From positions 1-64,000 of the forward strand of contig CAKSIT010000003.1 of the NCBI GenBank assembly GCA_934462925.1: a stretch of 64,000 nucleotides of DNA, given 5' to 3'. The translations under genes were made by a program, and so were the position numbers. The DNA comes from an uncultured Oscillospiraceae bacterium (GTDB taxonomy: Bacteria > Bacillota > Clostridia > Oscillospirales > Ruminococcaceae). Numbering within the stretch: the stretch's first letter is position 1; every line of letters begins with the position of its first letter. The notes under the pieces were generated by a model. That model saw only the letters and a list, made by a program, of their open reading frames with translations. It made no database searches and had not been told where the DNA came from. Positions 14,138 to 24,383 of the stretch are shown piece by piece.

Positions 14138-15388
14138 ATGGCTTTTTTTGAGTTTCCAAAGAGAATAACGGACGCCGCACAGCAGGCGGAGGCGCTCTGC
14201 GCGGAGAAATTCGCGGAGCTTGACGCGCTTGCGGAATACAACGGACAGCGCGTGCTGAGGGCGTTTATAGACAACCGCATAAGCGAGATACACATGAAAG
14301 GCACGGACGGCTATGGCTACGGCGACGACGGGCGCGACAAGCTTGACGCGCTGTTTGCGCAGATATTCGGCACGGAGGACGCGCTTGTGCGCCACAGCTT
14401 TGTAAACGGCACGCACGCTATCGTAACGGCGCTTTTCGGCGTGCTGCGCACGGGAGACACCATGCTTGCGGTAACGGGTATGCCCTACGACACCGTGCAG
14501 GAGGCTATTTTCGGCAGGGGGACGGGTTCTCTTGCGGACTTTGGCGTGAAATACGAGCAGGTGGACCTGCTTGCGGACGGCACGCCCGATTACGAGGGGA
14601 TAGCTGCGAAGGCGGGCGGTGCAAAGCTCGTTTATATACAGCGCTCGCGCGGGTATTCGCTGCGGCCGTCGTTTACGGTTGAGGTAATCGGCAAGATGAT
14701 TGAGGCGGCGCGCGCGGTCAACCCTAACTGCATTGTTATGGTAGACAACTGCTACGGCGAGCTTTGCGAGAAAGCAGAGCCGTCTGCGGTGGGCGCAGAC
14801 CTGCTTGTGGGCAGCCTTATCAAGAACCTTGGCGGCGGCATAGCGCAGACGGGCGGCTATATCGCGGGCAGGGCGGACCTTGTGGAGCTTTGCTCCTACC
14901 GCCACACCACGCCGGGCGCGGGCAAGGAGGTAGGCGCTACGCTAGACCAGCTGCGCGGAATGTATCTCGGGCTGTTCCATGCGCCTGAGGCTGTGCATTC
15001 GGCGCTTAAGACGTCGGTGTTTGCGGCGGCGTTTCTGGAGCTTCTCGGGTGCGAGGCGTACCCGCGTTATACAGAGCAGCGCACCGACATAATAGCGGCG
15101 CTCAAGCTCGGCACGCCCGAAAGGCTTATAGCGTTCTGCGAGGGGATACAGAGCGGCTCGCCCGTGGACGCGTTTGCAACGCCCGAGCCGTGGGATATGC
15201 CGGGGTACGATTCGCAGGTGATTATGGCGGCGGGAGCGTTCACTATGGGCGCTTCGATAGAGCTTTCGGCGGACGCGCCGCTGCGCGAGCCGTACGCGGT
15301 GTGGCTTCAGGGCGGGCTTACCTACCCTACGGGCAAAACGGGCGTAATGCTTGCGGCTGCGAGAATGGTTGAAAAGGGTCTGCTGTAA
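14138..15388 (+). CDS. Methionine gamma-lyase family protein (YnbB/aluminum-resistance type)
   Basis: 416 residues of the PLP fold type I family found next to glnR or hfq in Firmicutes. Seen motifs: RVLRAFIDNRISEIHMKGTDGYGYGDDGRD, HSFVNGTHAIVTALFG, the cofactor aspartate in CIVMVDNCYGE, and the probable PLP lysine in GSLIKNLGGGIAQTGGYIAG. The C-terminal end GGLTYPTGKTGVMLAA is also typical. The natural substrate is uncertain; the name aluminum resistance comes from an early homolog. yicC starts 14 bases downstream, so both are one transcript. Confidence 0.88.
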   Translation: MAFFEFPKRITDAAQQAEALCAEKFAELDALAEYNGQRVLRAFIDNRISEIHMKGTDGYGYGDDGRDKLDALFAQIFGTEDALVRHSFVNGTHAIVTALFGVLRTGDTMLAVTGMPYDTVQEAIFGRGTGSLADFGVKYEQVDLLADGTPDYEGIAAKAGGAKLVYIQRSRGYSLRPSFTVEVIGKMIEAARAVNPNCIVMVDNCYGELCEKAEPSAVGADLLVGSLIKNLGGGIAQTGGYIAGRADLVELCSYRHTTPGAGKEVGATLDQLRGMYLGLFHAPEAVHSALKTSVFAAAFLELLGCEAYPRYTEQRTDIIAALKLGTPERLIAFCEGIQSGSPVDAFATPEPWDMPGYDSQVIMAAGAFTMGASIELSADAPLREPYAVWLQGGLTYPTGKTGVMLAAARMVEKGLL

Positions 15389-15402
15389 AAAGGAGAATAG
15401 CT

Positions 15403-16281
15403 ATGATAAAGAGCATGACGGGCTTCGGCAGAGGCCGCGAGGTACTTAACGGGCGCGATATCACAGTAGAGATACGCTCGGTGAACCACAGGTATTACGA
15501 GTTCAGCGCGCGTATCCCGCGCAGCCTGAGCTTTGCGGAGGACAAGCTGCGCGCGCTTCTCGCAGGGAAGATTGGGCGCGGCAAGGTAGAGGTGAGCGTT
15601 TACATCACCAACACCACCGCGAACGACGAGCAGATAACCGTGAACAGGCAGGTGCTTGGCGATTACGTAGCGGCGCTGCGCTCGGTGCAGGAGGAGTACT
15701 CGCTTAAGGACGACCTTGCGCTTTCGCACGTTTTGCGTATGCCCGACGCGCTTACAGTAGTCAAAACGCAGACCGACGAGGAGGAACTGTGGGCTGACGT
15801 CAGCGCGGTGGCGCAGCAGGCGCTGGAGCGCTTCATCACCATGCGCGAGGCGGAGGGCGTGAAAATGCGCGACGACTTCCTTGCAAGGCTTAAGACCATT
15901 GAGGAGTGGGTGGGCGTTATCGAGGAGCGCTCGCCGAAGCTTGTTGAGGAGTACAGAACGCGCCTGTTTGAGCGCATGAAAGAGGTGCTTGAGGGTAAGC
16001 AGGTGGACGAGGGGCGCATTCTGCTTGAAGCGGCGATATACTCCGAAAAGACCGCCGTAGACGAGGAAACCGTGCGCCTGCGCAGCCATATAGCCCAGTT
16101 CCGCACCATGCTTGAAAGCGGCGAGCCTATCGGCAGAAAGCTCGACTTCCTTGTGCAGGAGATGAACCGCGAAACCAACACCATTGGCTCAAAGGTGCAG
16201 GACCTTGAGGTAACGCATATCGTAGTAGACCAGAAAAGCGAAATCGAAAAGATACGCGAGCAGGTGCAGAATATCGAGTGA
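15403..16281 (+). CDS. YicC/YloC family endoribonuclease
   Basis: 292 residues. It starts with the diagnostic MIKSMTGFGRG and has NHRYYEFSARIPRSL and the C-terminal GRKLDFLVQEMNRETNTIGSK. The family has been shown in enteric bacteria and Bacillus to cut small RNAs and to form a clamshell hexamer; the role in Clostridia is less studied. AAGGAG precedes the ATG. In many Firmicutes yicC is followed by remA and gmk, but not here. Confidence 0.92.
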   Translation: MIKSMTGFGRGREVLNGRDITVEIRSVNHRYYEFSARIPRSLSFAEDKLRALLAGKIGRGKVEVSVYITNTTANDEQITVNRQVLGDYVAALRSVQEEYSLKDDLALSHVLRMPDALTVVKTQTDEEELWADVSAVAQQALERFITMREAEGVKMRDDFLARLKTIEEWVGVIEERSPKLVEEYRTRLFERMKEVLEGKQVDEGRILLEAAIYSEKTAVDEETVRLRSHIAQFRTMLESGEPIGRKLDFLVQEMNRETNTIGSKVQDLEVTHIVVDQKSEIEKIREQVQNIE

Positions 16282-16297
16282 TAACACGCATTGGTTG

Positions 16298-16326
16298 TTG
16301 ACAAACGCGCACGTATGTAATATAAT
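16298..16326 (+). promoter_or_regulatory. Promoter of the ribU transcript
   Basis: TTGACA (16298-16303), 17-base spacer, TATAAT (16321-16326), about 80 bases before the FMN aptamer. Confidence 0.75.
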
Positions 16327-16406
16327 GATATATGGCGGATAACGCGGTTTATCGCGGCAGCGCGCGGCTTGCGGTACGGCGTTTCGCCAAAATACTTTAA
16401 TATTCT

Positions 16407-16535
16407 GTTTCGGGGCGGAGTGAAATTCTCCACCGGCGGTAAAGTCCGCGACCCGCGTAATGCGGCTGAATCGGTGAGCGTTCGTATGGGCGCAATTCCG
16501 ATACCGACGGTTAAAGTCCGGATGAAAGAATCAGA
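16407..16535 (+). ncRNA. FMN riboswitch (RFN element)
   Basis: Conserved RFN blocks appear in order: TTCGGGGCGGAGTGAAATTC, then CCACCGGCGGTAAAGTCCGC, ACCCGCG, TGAATCGGTG, ATTCCGATACCGACGGTTAA and AGTCCGGATGAAAGAA. A CAAATGT/ACATATTTG helix spans 16541-16568, and a terminator hairpin stands at 16570-16591. The gene below is the riboflavin transporter ribU, so FMN binding should end transcription before it. Confidence 0.95.
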
Positions 16536-16569
16536 AAACAAATGTGCGAGGTTTATCGAACATATTTGT

Positions 16570-16595
16570 GCCCCCGTATCAGCACGGGGGCTTTC
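16570..16595 (+). terminator. Riboswitch-controlled terminator
   Basis: GCCCCCG (16570-16576) pairs with CGGGGGC (16585-16591), then TTT. It is the expression platform of the FMN riboswitch. Confidence 0.8.
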
Positions 16596-16623
16596 TGTTT
16601 CTCCCTGAGGAAAAGGAGAAATC

Positions 16624-17238
16624 ATGAACACAGCAGTAAACAAAAAGAGCAGCTTTGATGTGAGAAAGCTTGTGTACACGGCGCTTATGGCGGCGCTTTC
16701 GGTGGTGCTGTCGGAGGTTTTAAAATTTAATGTGCCGTTTATGCCGAGCTTTATAACCTTCGATTTTTCGGACGTTCCCGCGCTTCTTGCGGCGCTTACC
16801 ATGGGGCCTGTTTCGGGCGTCGCGGTGGCGCTTATCAAGAACCTTGAGGGGCTAATCACGTCCATGACGGGCGGCGTGGGCGAGCTGTCCAACTTTATCC
16901 TCTGCGCGTGCCTTGTGCTTCCAGCGGGACTTATCGCAAACAAATCCGCGAAGTACTCGCACGTTATACCCGCGTGCCTGTGCGGCGCGGCCGTCATGGC
17001 AGGGGTGAGCCTTGCTTCAAACTACTTTGTGGTTTACCCCATTTACACGGCGATAATGCCCATGGAGGTAATCGTCGGAATGTACAGGGCGATACTTCCG
17101 AGCGCGGATACGCTTTTCAAGTGCCTGCTTATATTTAACGTGCCGTTTACCTTTGTAAAGGGCGTTATCGCTTCGGCTGTAGCAATACCGCTCTACAAGC
17201 GGCTTCGCCCGATATTCAACAGCAGCTGCCGCGAGTAA
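16624..17238 (+). CDS. ribU: Riboflavin ECF transporter S component RibU
   Basis: 204 residues, six predicted membrane helices. The patterns LVYTALMAALSVVLSEVLKF, FSDVPALLAALTMGPVSGVAVALIKNL and GVGELSNFILC are characteristic of RibU, which binds riboflavin outside and works with a shared EcfAA'T module. AAGGAG precedes the ATG by 5 bases. The FMN riboswitch immediately upstream supports the substrate call. No riboflavin biosynthesis gene is nearby. Confidence 0.95.
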   Translation: MNTAVNKKSSFDVRKLVYTALMAALSVVLSEVLKFNVPFMPSFITFDFSDVPALLAALTMGPVSGVAVALIKNLEGLITSMTGGVGELSNFILCACLVLPAGLIANKSAKYSHVIPACLCGAAVMAGVSLASNYFVVYPIYTAIMPMEVIVGMYRAILPSADTLFKCLLIFNVPFTFVKGVIASAVAIPLYKRLRPIFNSSCRE

Positions 17239-17260
17239 GCGCAGCAGAAGGAGGCTTTCC

Positions 17261-17803
17261 GTGAGTATTTCATCTGTCGTGGGACATTTCCGCACGATAA
17301 CCCGCCACCGCCACAGGGTGATAGCAAACTGCGCGAGGGCGGGCATACTGTGGCAGGGCTTAAGGCACGACCTGTCAAAATATTCGCCTACGGAGTTTAT
17401 CCCCGGGGTGAGGTACTACACGGGAACGCGCAGCCCCAACGAGGGCGAGCGCGCCGAAAAGGGCTACTCGCTCGCGTGGCTGCACCACAAGGGCAGAAAC
17501 CGTCACCACTTCGAGTACTGGGTGGACTATATCCCGGGGAAAGGGCAGTGTCCCGTTAAAATGCCGCTGCGGTTCGTTGCGGAGATGTTCTGCGACAGGG
17601 TTGCCGCGAGCATGATTTACTGCGGCAAGGACTACACCCCCAGCCACCCGCTGGAGTACTTCCTGCGCGGAAAGCCCCGCAGGGTTATCCACCCGGAAAC
17701 CGGCGAGCTGCTTGAAAGCCTGCTGCGGCAGCTTGCCGAGGAGGGCGAGGAGAGCGTCTACGCGCGCATAAGGGCGCTTATAAAAAGCGGTAAGGAATAC
17801 TGA
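17261..17803 (+). CDS. DUF5662-like family protein
   Basis: 180 residues from GTG 17261, which has AAGGAGG at 17249-17255. The protein starts ISSVVGHFRTITRHRHRV and has conserved-looking histidine and acidic positions: RHDLSKYSPTEF, AWLHHKGRNRHHFEYW, and EMFCDRVAASMIY. This set of His/Asp residues in a helical protein resembles HD-like metal-binding helical bundles, but no activity is known to me for this family. Only 22 bases separate it from ribU, so it probably shares the FMN-controlled transcript. Confidence 0.7.
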   Translation: MSISSVVGHFRTITRHRHRVIANCARAGILWQGLRHDLSKYSPTEFIPGVRYYTGTRSPNEGERAEKGYSLAWLHHKGRNRHHFEYWVDYIPGKGQCPVKMPLRFVAEMFCDRVAASMIYCGKDYTPSHPLEYFLRGKPRRVIHPETGELLESLLRQLAEEGEESVYARIRALIKSGKEY

Positions 17804-17936
17804 ACAAGACCCGCTCTCGGCGTATCGTCGGGGGCGGGCTTTCGGCTTTGTATGGCATTGAATGGCGCTAATGTCCGTTTTATGGTATAATTTGGCTCGT
17901 GTCGGCTTGTTTTCGTGATTTTGTACACAAACCCTA

Positions 17937-17965
17937 TTGACTTTGGGTTGAAATTGTGCTAAAAT
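17937..17965 (+). promoter_or_regulatory. Promoter of the chemoreceptor gene
   Basis: TTGACT (17937-17942), 17-base spacer, TAAAAT (17960-17965). The leader then carries the tandem repeat at 17987-18024. Confidence 0.6.
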
Positions 17966-17986
17966 AACTTGATATAAAAAATTTTT

Positions 17987-18024
17987 AGCTGCAAAAGCAG
18001 ACGAAAGCTGCAAAAGCAGACGAA
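17987..18024 (+). repeat. 19-bp perfect tandem duplication in the chemoreceptor leader
   Basis: AGCTGCAAAAGCAGACGAA occurs twice head-to-tail (17987-18005, 18006-18024). Each copy contains the self-complementary core GCTGCAAAAGCAG-like hairpin (CTGC/GCAG), so the mRNA leader can form two small hairpins. A related GCAAAAGCAG stands at 45301-45310. Confidence 0.6.
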
Positions 18025-18063
18025 TTTTAACGCTTGCCGTTTGCAGCGCTAACGGAGGATATC

Positions 18064-20031
18064 ATGAGTAAGGTAAAACAGGAACAAAAGGGGATACGCG
18101 GCGTTATTCTGCGGCTGGCAATCCTGCCTTCTGTAATTCTCGGCGTTATTCTCACATCAGTTTCAAGCGCGGTTTCATTCAATCTTATCATCTCGCAGTA
18201 CAAGGAGGAGTCGGCTTCTCTCGCGGCAAGCTACGCAACGTCTGTTGATAATCTCATCGACACGCTTGTAGAGGACCTCGACATGGTAGGGCGCGACCCC
18301 GATATCGTTGACGAGAGCATTCCGCTTGAGGAAAGAAAGGCGAGCCTTGCGGCTACCGCGGACGTCAGCACGTTCAAGGATTTCAGCGTTTCCTACGCGG
18401 ACGGCAAGACCTATAACGACACGGACATTTCGAGCAGAGAGTACTTTAAGTACGCGATGCAGAACAAGTCCTACTACATATCAAGCCCTGTCCTGCGCCT
18501 TACGGACAACAAGCTTACGATAATGATGGGCAGATACTTCACTGCCAACGGCAGCGACTACCTTGCATACGGCGGCCTCGACCTTGACGTACTCAATAAG
18601 ACCATAGGCACGGTCCACTTCGGTGAAAACGGCATATGCTTCCTCGTTGACAAGGACGGCATGATAATTTCTTCGAGCGACGATTCGCTGCTGCCTGTAA
18701 TGACCACGCTCGGCGGCGACTACGACGCGAAGTACGAGGGCGTAGCCTCCTTTGTCGGCAATATGACGGCGGGCGAGAGCGGCTCTAAGACCGTAAAGCT
18801 GGGCGGCGAAAAGTACCTGTTCAGCTATATTCCCATGGATGGCAACGAGAACTGGTCCATAGCGGTTGGCACGCCCACAAAGCCCATTGCAAAAAGCATT
18901 ACCTCAACGGCGCTTATTTTCGTTGGAATACTCATACTCGCGGTGCTTCTCATAGTAGCGTCCACAACCATTCGCTCAAAGTACCTGTGCAAGCCCATTG
19001 TAGACTGCGCAGACCGACTCAGAAAGCTCTCCGAGGGCGACGTTGAATCCCCCGCGCCCGAGTGCAGCGAAAAGAACGAGATACGCGTAATGTCCGACGC
19101 GCTCGGCTCTACGGTTACAACGCTCGGCGAGTATATCGGAGATATCAGGCGCGTACTTACCGCTATAGCCGACGGCGACCTCACGGTAAAGCCCTCCGCG
19201 GAGTATCTCGGCAATTTCTCCGCGATAAAGGACTCGCTTAACCTTATCGTATCCTCGCTCAGCAAGACCATGAGCGACGTCAGCCGCTCGGCTACCGAGG
19301 TGCGCGAGGGCGCTTCGCAGCTCTCCGAGGGTTCTGTAACGCTTTCGCAGAACGCCATTACGCAGGCTTCTGCGGTAGACCAGATAACCTCCACGATAAT
19401 CGACATCACAAAGAAGATAGAGGAGAACAACAAGAGCGTTGAAAAGGCGCTCGACAACTCCCGCAACACCAACGCGCAGGCGCAGGACGGCGTGCGCTGC
19501 ATGAACGACCTGCTCGACGCTATCCGCGAGATAGAGAACCGTTCGCAGGAAATCGAGAACATCATCAAGGTGATAGACGATATTGCATTTCAGACGAACA
19601 TACTTGCGCTTAACGCAGCTATCGAGGCTGCGCGCGCGGGCGACGCAGGAAAGGGCTTCGCAGTTGTTGCGGACGAGGTAAGAAACCTTGCGTCCAAGTC
19701 CTCCGAGGCGGCGCAGCAGACGGGACAGCTTATCAACAAGTCCATAGAGGCCGTAAGCCGCGGCACGGAGCTTGCGAACACCGCTTCCACGGCGCTTTCG
19801 GGCATTGTAAGCGGCGTTGAGGAGGTAACGGGCGTTATGACGGAGATATCCACCGCAAGCTCGGAGCAGGCTGTGGCGGCGGAGCAGATATCCTCGGGCA
19901 TGGAGAACGTGAACAGCGCGATACACGACACCACCGCGACCGCAGAGCAGAGCGCGGCGGCAAGCGAGGAGCTTTCTGCGCTCGCAGTTACGCTGTCCGA
20001 CACGGTAAGCCGTTTCAGATACGAAGAATAA
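18064..20031 (+). CDS. Methyl-accepting chemotaxis protein
   Basis: 655 residues from ATG 18064, with GGAGG 5 bases upstream. TM1 lies at ~22-44, followed by a dCache-type periplasmic sensor (~45-280, with [20 protein letters not shown] and [12 protein letters not shown]), TM2 at ~283-305, HAMP domains, and a methyl-accepting signalling domain. The hairpin tip is typical: [20 protein letters not shown], then [15 protein letters not shown]. It would sense an outside ligand and signal to CheA. No other chemotaxis or flagellar gene is in the window; ligand unknown. Confidence 0.93.
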   Translation: MSKVKQEQKGIRGVILRLAILPSVILGVILTSVSSAVSFNLIISQYKEESASLAASYATSVDNLIDTLVEDLDMVGRDPDIVDESIPLEERKASLAATADVSTFKDFSVSYADGKTYNDTDISSREYFKYAMQNKSYYISSPVLRLTDNKLTIMMGRYFTANGSDYLAYGGLDLDVLNKTIGTVHFGENGICFLVDKDGMIISSSDDSLLPVMTTLGGDYDAKYEGVASFVGNMTAGESGSKTVKLGGEKYLFSYIPMDGNENWSIAVGTPTKPIAKSITSTALIFVGILILAVLLIVASTTIRSKYLCKPIVDCADRLRKLSEGDVESPAPECSEKNEIRVMSDALGSTVTTLGEYIGDIRRVLTAIADGDLTVKPSAEYLGNFSAIKDSLNLIVSSLSKTMSDVSRSATEVREGASQLSEGSVTLSQNAITQASAVDQITSTIIDITKKIEENNKSVEKALDNSRNTNAQAQDGVRCMNDLLDAIREIENRSQEIENIIKVIDDIAFQTNILALNAAIEAARAGDAGKGFAVVADEVRNLASKSSEAAQQTGQLINKSIEAVSRGTELANTASTALSGIVSGVEEVTGVMTEISTASSEQAVAAEQISSGMENVNSAIHDTTATAEQSAAASEELSALAVTLSDTVSRFRYEE

Positions 20032-20049
20032 GCTTTAGTGTTTAACTCT

Positions 20050-20082
20050 GAGGAGCGCTTTTTAAGGGCGCTCCTCTTTTTT
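20050..20082 (+). terminator. Terminator after the chemoreceptor
   Basis: GAGGAGCGC (20050-20058) pairs with GCGCTCCTC (20068-20076), followed by six T. Confidence 0.9.
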
Positions 20083-20112
20083 GCGTAATTTTTGCGGCAG
20101 GGCAAAAATTTT

Positions 20113-20130
20113 TTGTGAATTTCTTGACAG
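20113..20130. promoter_or_regulatory. Candidate Rex operator over the acn promoter
   Basis: TTGTGAA-TTTC-TTGACAG has the 7-4-7 layout of Rex sites (TTGTGAA-N4-TTCACAA). The left half is perfect; the right half matches 5 of 7. It covers the -35 box of the aconitase-icd-rex transcript, where Rex would block transcription. The gene for Rex is in this same unit. A candidate only. Confidence 0.4.
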
Positions 20131-20152
20131 ATTCGGCATTATGGTATATAAT
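20124..20152 (+). promoter_or_regulatory. Promoter of the aconitase-icd-rex unit
   Basis: TTGACA (20124-20129), 17-base spacer, TATAAT (20147-20152). Perfect hexamers. Confidence 0.75.
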
Positions 20153-20229
20153 AAAAATGTATCTGTATGTTGCGTCGGATTCGGCGCGACCTGCGTATAA
20201 ATGACAAATCGGACAAAGGAGCAGAATAC

Positions 20230-22161
20230 ATGGGACTGACTTTAACAGAAAAGATAATCAAGGAGCATATCGTTGACGGCGAGATGGTAAAGGGTACGGA
20301 AATAGGTCTTAGGATAGACCAGACCCTGACGCAGGACGCCACGGGAACGATGGCTTACCTTCAGTTTGAGGCAATGGGCGTTGACCGCGTTAAAACGGAG
20401 CGCTCCGTAGCCTACATAGACCACAACACGCTTCAGAGCGGCTTTGAGAACGCGGACGACCACCGCTTCATAGGCTCTGTTGCAAAGAAGCATGGCATAT
20501 GGTTCTCCCGCCCGGGCAACGGCATTTGCCACCAGGTTCACCTTGAGCGCTTCGGCAAGCCCGGCAAGACGCTTATCGGCTCTGACAGCCACACCCCCAC
20601 GGGCGGCGGTATCGGTATGCTTGCAATGGGCGCGGGCGGACTTGACGTTGCAGTAGCAATGGGCGGCGGCGCTTATTACATAACAATGCCTAGGGTAGTA
20701 AAAATCAACCTTACGGGCAGATTGTCAGACTGGGTTTCCGCAAAGGACGTTATACTCGAGGTGCTGCGCAGGCTCTCCGTAAAGGGCGGCGTGGGCAAGG
20801 TAATGGAATACACGGGCGAGGGCGTAAAGAGCCTGTCCGTACCCGAGCGCGCGACTATCACCAACATGGGCGCGGAGCTTGGCGCTACAACGTCGATATT
20901 CCCCTCTGATGAAACCACGCTTCAGTTCCTTAAGGCGCAGGGCAGGGAGGAAGACTACGTTGAGCTTTCCGCCGACCCCGACGCGGTTTACGACGAGGAA
21001 GTCGATATCGACTTGTCCGCGCTTGTGCCTCTTGCAGCTTGTCCGCATTCTCCCGACAACGTAAAGAGCGTTGAGGAGATAGGCAAGATAAAGATAGACC
21101 AGGTGTGCATAGGCTCATGTACCAACTCCTCGCTGCAGGATATGCGCAAGGTTGCTCATATTCTCAAGGGCAAGACCGTTCACCCCGACGTAAGCCTGTC
21201 CATAGCTCCCGGCTCGAAGCAGGTGTTCAACCAGATGGCGGAGGACGGCACGCTGTCCATACTTATCGCCGCGGGCGCAAGAATACTTGAAAGCGCGTGC
21301 GGTCCGTGCATAGGCATGGGACAAAGCCCCAACAGCAAGGGTATTTCGCTGCGCACGTTCAACCGCAACTTCCTTGGCAGAAGCGGCACAAAGGACGCCG
21401 AGATATACCTCGTATCCCCCGAAACCGCGGCGGTTTCCGCGCTTGCAGGCGTGTTTACCGACCCGAGGACGGCAGGCGATATGCCCGCGTACGTAATGCC
21501 CGAGCGGTTCATCATCAACGACAACATGGTTGTGCCGCCCGCTTCCGTTGAGGAAGCGCCCTCCGTAGAGATTCTGCGCGGCCCGAACATCAAGCCGTTC
21601 CCCGTGAACAAGCCGCTTGCGGATAGCATTGAGAGCGGCGTTACGCTTAAAGTCGGCGACAACATCACCACCGACCACATAATGCCCGCAGGCGCGAAGA
21701 TTCTGCCTCTGCGCTCGAATATCCCCGCGATAAGCGAGTTCTGCTTCACCGTGTGCGACGAAACGTTCCCTAAGCGCGCAAAGGAGGCGGGTACTAGCAT
21801 TATCGTCGGCGGCACTAACTACGGGCAGGGTTCTTCAAGAGAACACGCTGCGCTTGCACCGCTTTACCTTGGCGTTAAGGCTATCATCTGCAAGAGCTTC
21901 GCGCGTATCCACAGGCAGAACCTTATAAACAACGGCATTCTCCCGCTGGAGTTCGTAAACGAGGCGGACTACGACAGAATCGAGCAGGGCGACGACCTTG
22001 TAATCGCGAATATCCGCTCCATAGTTGAAAACGGCGGAAAGATAATCGTCGAGGACAAGACAAAGGGCTTCTCGTTCGAGGTGAAGTGCGAGCTTTCCGA
22101 GCGCGCAAAGGGCATGATGCTTGCAGGCGGACTGCTCAACTACACAAAGGCGAACGGCTGA
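20230..22161 (+). CDS. Aconitate hydratase (short, ~640-residue type)
   Basis: 643 residues from ATG 20230, with AAAGGAG upstream. Iron-sulfur ligands are visible as CIGSCTNSS and ACGPCIGMG. The substrate motif [24 protein letters not shown] is present, and the C-terminal swivel domain carries [20 protein letters not shown]. The length and fused swivel fit the compact bacterial/archaeal-type aconitase rather than the 900-residue AcnA. It interconverts citrate and isocitrate, and is followed by icd after 100 bases. Homoaconitase or LeuCD-type activity is much less likely given the neighbours. Confidence 0.92.
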   Translation: MGLTLTEKIIKEHIVDGEMVKGTEIGLRIDQTLTQDATGTMAYLQFEAMGVDRVKTERSVAYIDHNTLQSGFENADDHRFIGSVAKKHGIWFSRPGNGICHQVHLERFGKPGKTLIGSDSHTPTGGGIGMLAMGAGGLDVAVAMGGGAYYITMPRVVKINLTGRLSDWVSAKDVILEVLRRLSVKGGVGKVMEYTGEGVKSLSVPERATITNMGAELGATTSIFPSDETTLQFLKAQGREEDYVELSADPDAVYDEEVDIDLSALVPLAACPHSPDNVKSVEEIGKIKIDQVCIGSCTNSSLQDMRKVAHILKGKTVHPDVSLSIAPGSKQVFNQMAEDGTLSILIAAGARILESACGPCIGMGQSPNSKGISLRTFNRNFLGRSGTKDAEIYLVSPETAAVSALAGVFTDPRTAGDMPAYVMPERFIINDNMVVPPASVEEAPSVEILRGPNIKPFPVNKPLADSIESGVTLKVGDNITTDHIMPAGAKILPLRSNIPAISEFCFTVCDETFPKRAKEAGTSIIVGGTNYGQGSSREHAALAPLYLGVKAIICKSFARIHRQNLINNGILPLEFVNEADYDRIEQGDDLVIANIRSIVENGGKIIVEDKTKGFSFEVKCELSERAKGMMLAGGLLNYTKANG

Positions 22162-22261
22162 CGGCTCGCATGGCGCGGCGTTTTCTGCGGAAAACTGCTT
22201 ACAGCGCGAACCCCGCCGCGCGGCGGGACTGAACGCCATAAATACGAAAGGACTAACGAAA

Positions 22262-23476
22262 ATGGCTAAGATACAGATGACCACTCCGCTCGTTGAGATG
22301 GACGGCGACGAGATGACCAGAATAATCTGGAAGATGATAAAGGATATCCTTATCACCCCTTACATCGACCTTAAGACGGATTACTACGACTTAGGGCTTG
22401 TCCACAGAAATGAAACGGACGACCGGGTAACGATAGATTCCGCGAATGCCACCAAGAAGTACGGCGTAGCGGTAAAGTGCGCCACCATCACCCCCAACGC
22501 GCAGCGCGTTGAGGAGTACAATCTCAAGGAGATGTGGAAGTCCCCCAACGGCACTATCCGCGCCATTCTTGACGGCACGGTATTCAGAAAGCCCATACTT
22601 GTAAAGGGCATAGTACCCTACATACCCACATGGATAAAGCCCATAACCATCGCGCGCCACGCCTACGGCGACATTTACAAGAACACCGAAATGCGCGTTG
22701 AAAAGGGCAGCCGCGCAGAGCTTGTAGTTACCGACAAGGACGGCAAGGAGACCCGCGCGCTCATTCACGACTTCAAAAAGAGCGACGGCATTATTCAGGG
22801 CGTGCATAACCTTGACGACTCCATAGCTTCCTTTGCGAGGGCGTGCTTCAACTACGCGCTTGACGCCAAGGAGGACCTGTGGTTCGCTTCCAAGGACACC
22901 ATATCCAAGGTTTACGACCACCGCTTCAAGGATATTTTCGCGGAAATATTTGCAAACGAGTACAAGGAGAAGTTTGAAGCGGCGGGCATAGAGTACTTCT
23001 ACACCCTTATAGACGACGTTATAGCGCGCGTTATACGCTCCAACGGCGGCTTTATATGGGCGTGCAAGAACTACGACGGCGACGTTATGTCGGATATGCT
23101 TGCAACGGCGTTCGGGTCGCTGGGCCTTATGACGAGCGTGCTTGTATCCCCCGACGGCGTGTACGAGTACGAGGCGGCGCACGGCACGGTAACGCGTCAC
23201 TACTACAACTACCTCAAGGGCGAAAAGACCTCCACAAACCCCATTGCCACCATTTTCGCGTGGAGCGGCGCGCTTAGAAAGCGCGGCGAGCTTGACGGCA
23301 TTCCCGCGCTGTGCGAGTATGCAGACAAGCTCGAAAAGGCCTCCATACAGACAATGGAAGACGGCGTAATGGACAAGAACCTTGCGGCAATGTCCAAGCT
23401 CGAAAACAAGCGCCCTGTTGATACGGAAACATTCCTTAAGGAGATAAACAACAGGCTTGCGGCGCTTATGAACTAA
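22262..23476 (+). CDS. icd: Isocitrate dehydrogenase, NADP-dependent (eukaryote-like type)
   Basis: 404 residues. The N terminus [16 protein letters not shown], and the residues [20 protein letters not shown] and [14 protein letters not shown], are those of the homodimeric IDH subfamily shared with the eukaryotic enzymes, distinct from the E. coli Icd type. It oxidises isocitrate to 2-oxoglutarate. ATG 22262 is chosen because it gives the family N terminus and follows GGACTAACGAAA; the gap before it (22162-22261) carries a GC-rich hairpin but no gene. Together with citrate synthase and aconitase nearby it makes 2-oxoglutarate for glutamate. Confidence 0.95.
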   Translation: MAKIQMTTPLVEMDGDEMTRIIWKMIKDILITPYIDLKTDYYDLGLVHRNETDDRVTIDSANATKKYGVAVKCATITPNAQRVEEYNLKEMWKSPNGTIRAILDGTVFRKPILVKGIVPYIPTWIKPITIARHAYGDIYKNTEMRVEKGSRAELVVTDKDGKETRALIHDFKKSDGIIQGVHNLDDSIASFARACFNYALDAKEDLWFASKDTISKVYDHRFKDIFAEIFANEYKEKFEAAGIEYFYTLIDDVIARVIRSNGGFIWACKNYDGDVMSDMLATAFGSLGLMTSVLVSPDGVYEYEAAHGTVTRHYYNYLKGEKTSTNPIATIFAWSGALRKRGELDGIPALCEYADKLEKASIQTMEDGVMDKNLAAMSKLENKRPVDTETFLKEINNRLAALMN

Positions 23477-23506
23477 TACTTGACCGTTTAGAAAGGGCGG
23501 CGGGAT

Positions 23507-24163
23507 ATGCAGCAGAAAAACAATGTGTCAAATTCGGTGATACGCAGGCTACCGAGATACTACCGCTTTCTGGGAGAACTTCTCGAGGAGGGCATTTCAA
23601 AGATATCCTCGCGGGAGCTTTCGGAGAAAATGCGGCTTACTGCGTCGCAGATAAGGCAGGACCTCAACTGCTTCGGCGGCTTTGGGCAGCAGGGCTACGG
23701 CTACAATGTGGCGGAGCTGCGCCTTGAAATAGCGCACATACTGGGGCTTGACGAGCCGCGAAAGATGATACTTATAGGCGCGGGCAATCTCGGGCGCGCA
23801 ATTACGGTGCATATCGACTTTGCAAAATACGGCTTCGAGCTTATCGGCGTGTTTGACAGCAGCATTTCAATGGAGGGCATTGAAATAGCGGGGCTGCCGA
23901 TAATGCACACCAACCGCCTAAAGGAGTTCTGCGAGCAGCACTCGCCGCAGTTTGCGGTGCTGTGCATTCCCAAAACGGGCGCAAAGGAAACGGTGACGGC
24001 GCTTATGAGCTATGGCGTAAAGGCGTTCTGGAATTTCTCGCATTACGACATTCTGTACGATTTCCCCGACGCGGCGGTAGAGAACGTTCACCTGACAGAC
24101 AGTCTGATGACGCTCTCATATTCTGCCAAAAAGCCCGCGGCGCAAACCGCCGACAATATGTAA
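23507..24163 (+). CDS. rex: Redox-sensing transcriptional repressor Rex
   Basis: 218 residues. An N-terminal winged helix (RRLPRYYRFLGELLEEGISKISSRELSEKM, TASQIRQDLNCFGGFG) is followed by a Rossmann domain with GAGNLGRAI and the late HYDILYDFPD region. Rex binds operators when NADH/NAD is low and leaves when NADH rises, controlling fermentation and respiration genes. It lies 30 bases behind icd, so it is likely co-expressed with the TCA genes and may regulate itself through the site at 20113. Confidence 0.95.
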   Translation: MQQKNNVSNSVIRRLPRYYRFLGELLEEGISKISSRELSEKMRLTASQIRQDLNCFGGFGQQGYGYNVAELRLEIAHILGLDEPRKMILIGAGNLGRAITVHIDFAKYGFELIGVFDSSISMEGIEIAGLPIMHTNRLKEFCEQHSPQFAVLCIPKTGAKETVTALMSYGVKAFWNFSHYDILYDFPDAAVENVHLTDSLMTLSYSAKKPAAQTADNM

Positions 24164-24308
24164 CTGACCGCTCCTGCGCGGAGAAGCACTCTGCACGGGG
24201 CGGCTTTCGCATTTTGCGCGGACATTGAGCAGATGTCTGTGCGAACGCGCAAACGGCTCTGTTATGCCAATGTTAAGTTTGGTTGACAAAGTTCAAGCGA
24301 AAGTTGGT

Positions 24309-24337
24309 AGACATTTTCGGCGCTCTGTGATATACTT
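24309..24337 (+). promoter_or_regulatory. Promoter of the HTH-solenoid gene
   Basis: TAGACA (24309-24314), 17-base spacer, TATACT (24332-24337). Confidence 0.5.
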
Positions 24338-24383
24338 TAGTCAGAAAATCACCGTGCGGACACGCCGGAAAGGGAGGATAAGC

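Noticed and set aside
18976..19926. 316-codon minus-strand frame
   Set aside because: Antisense of the chemoreceptor signalling domain; no own start signals.
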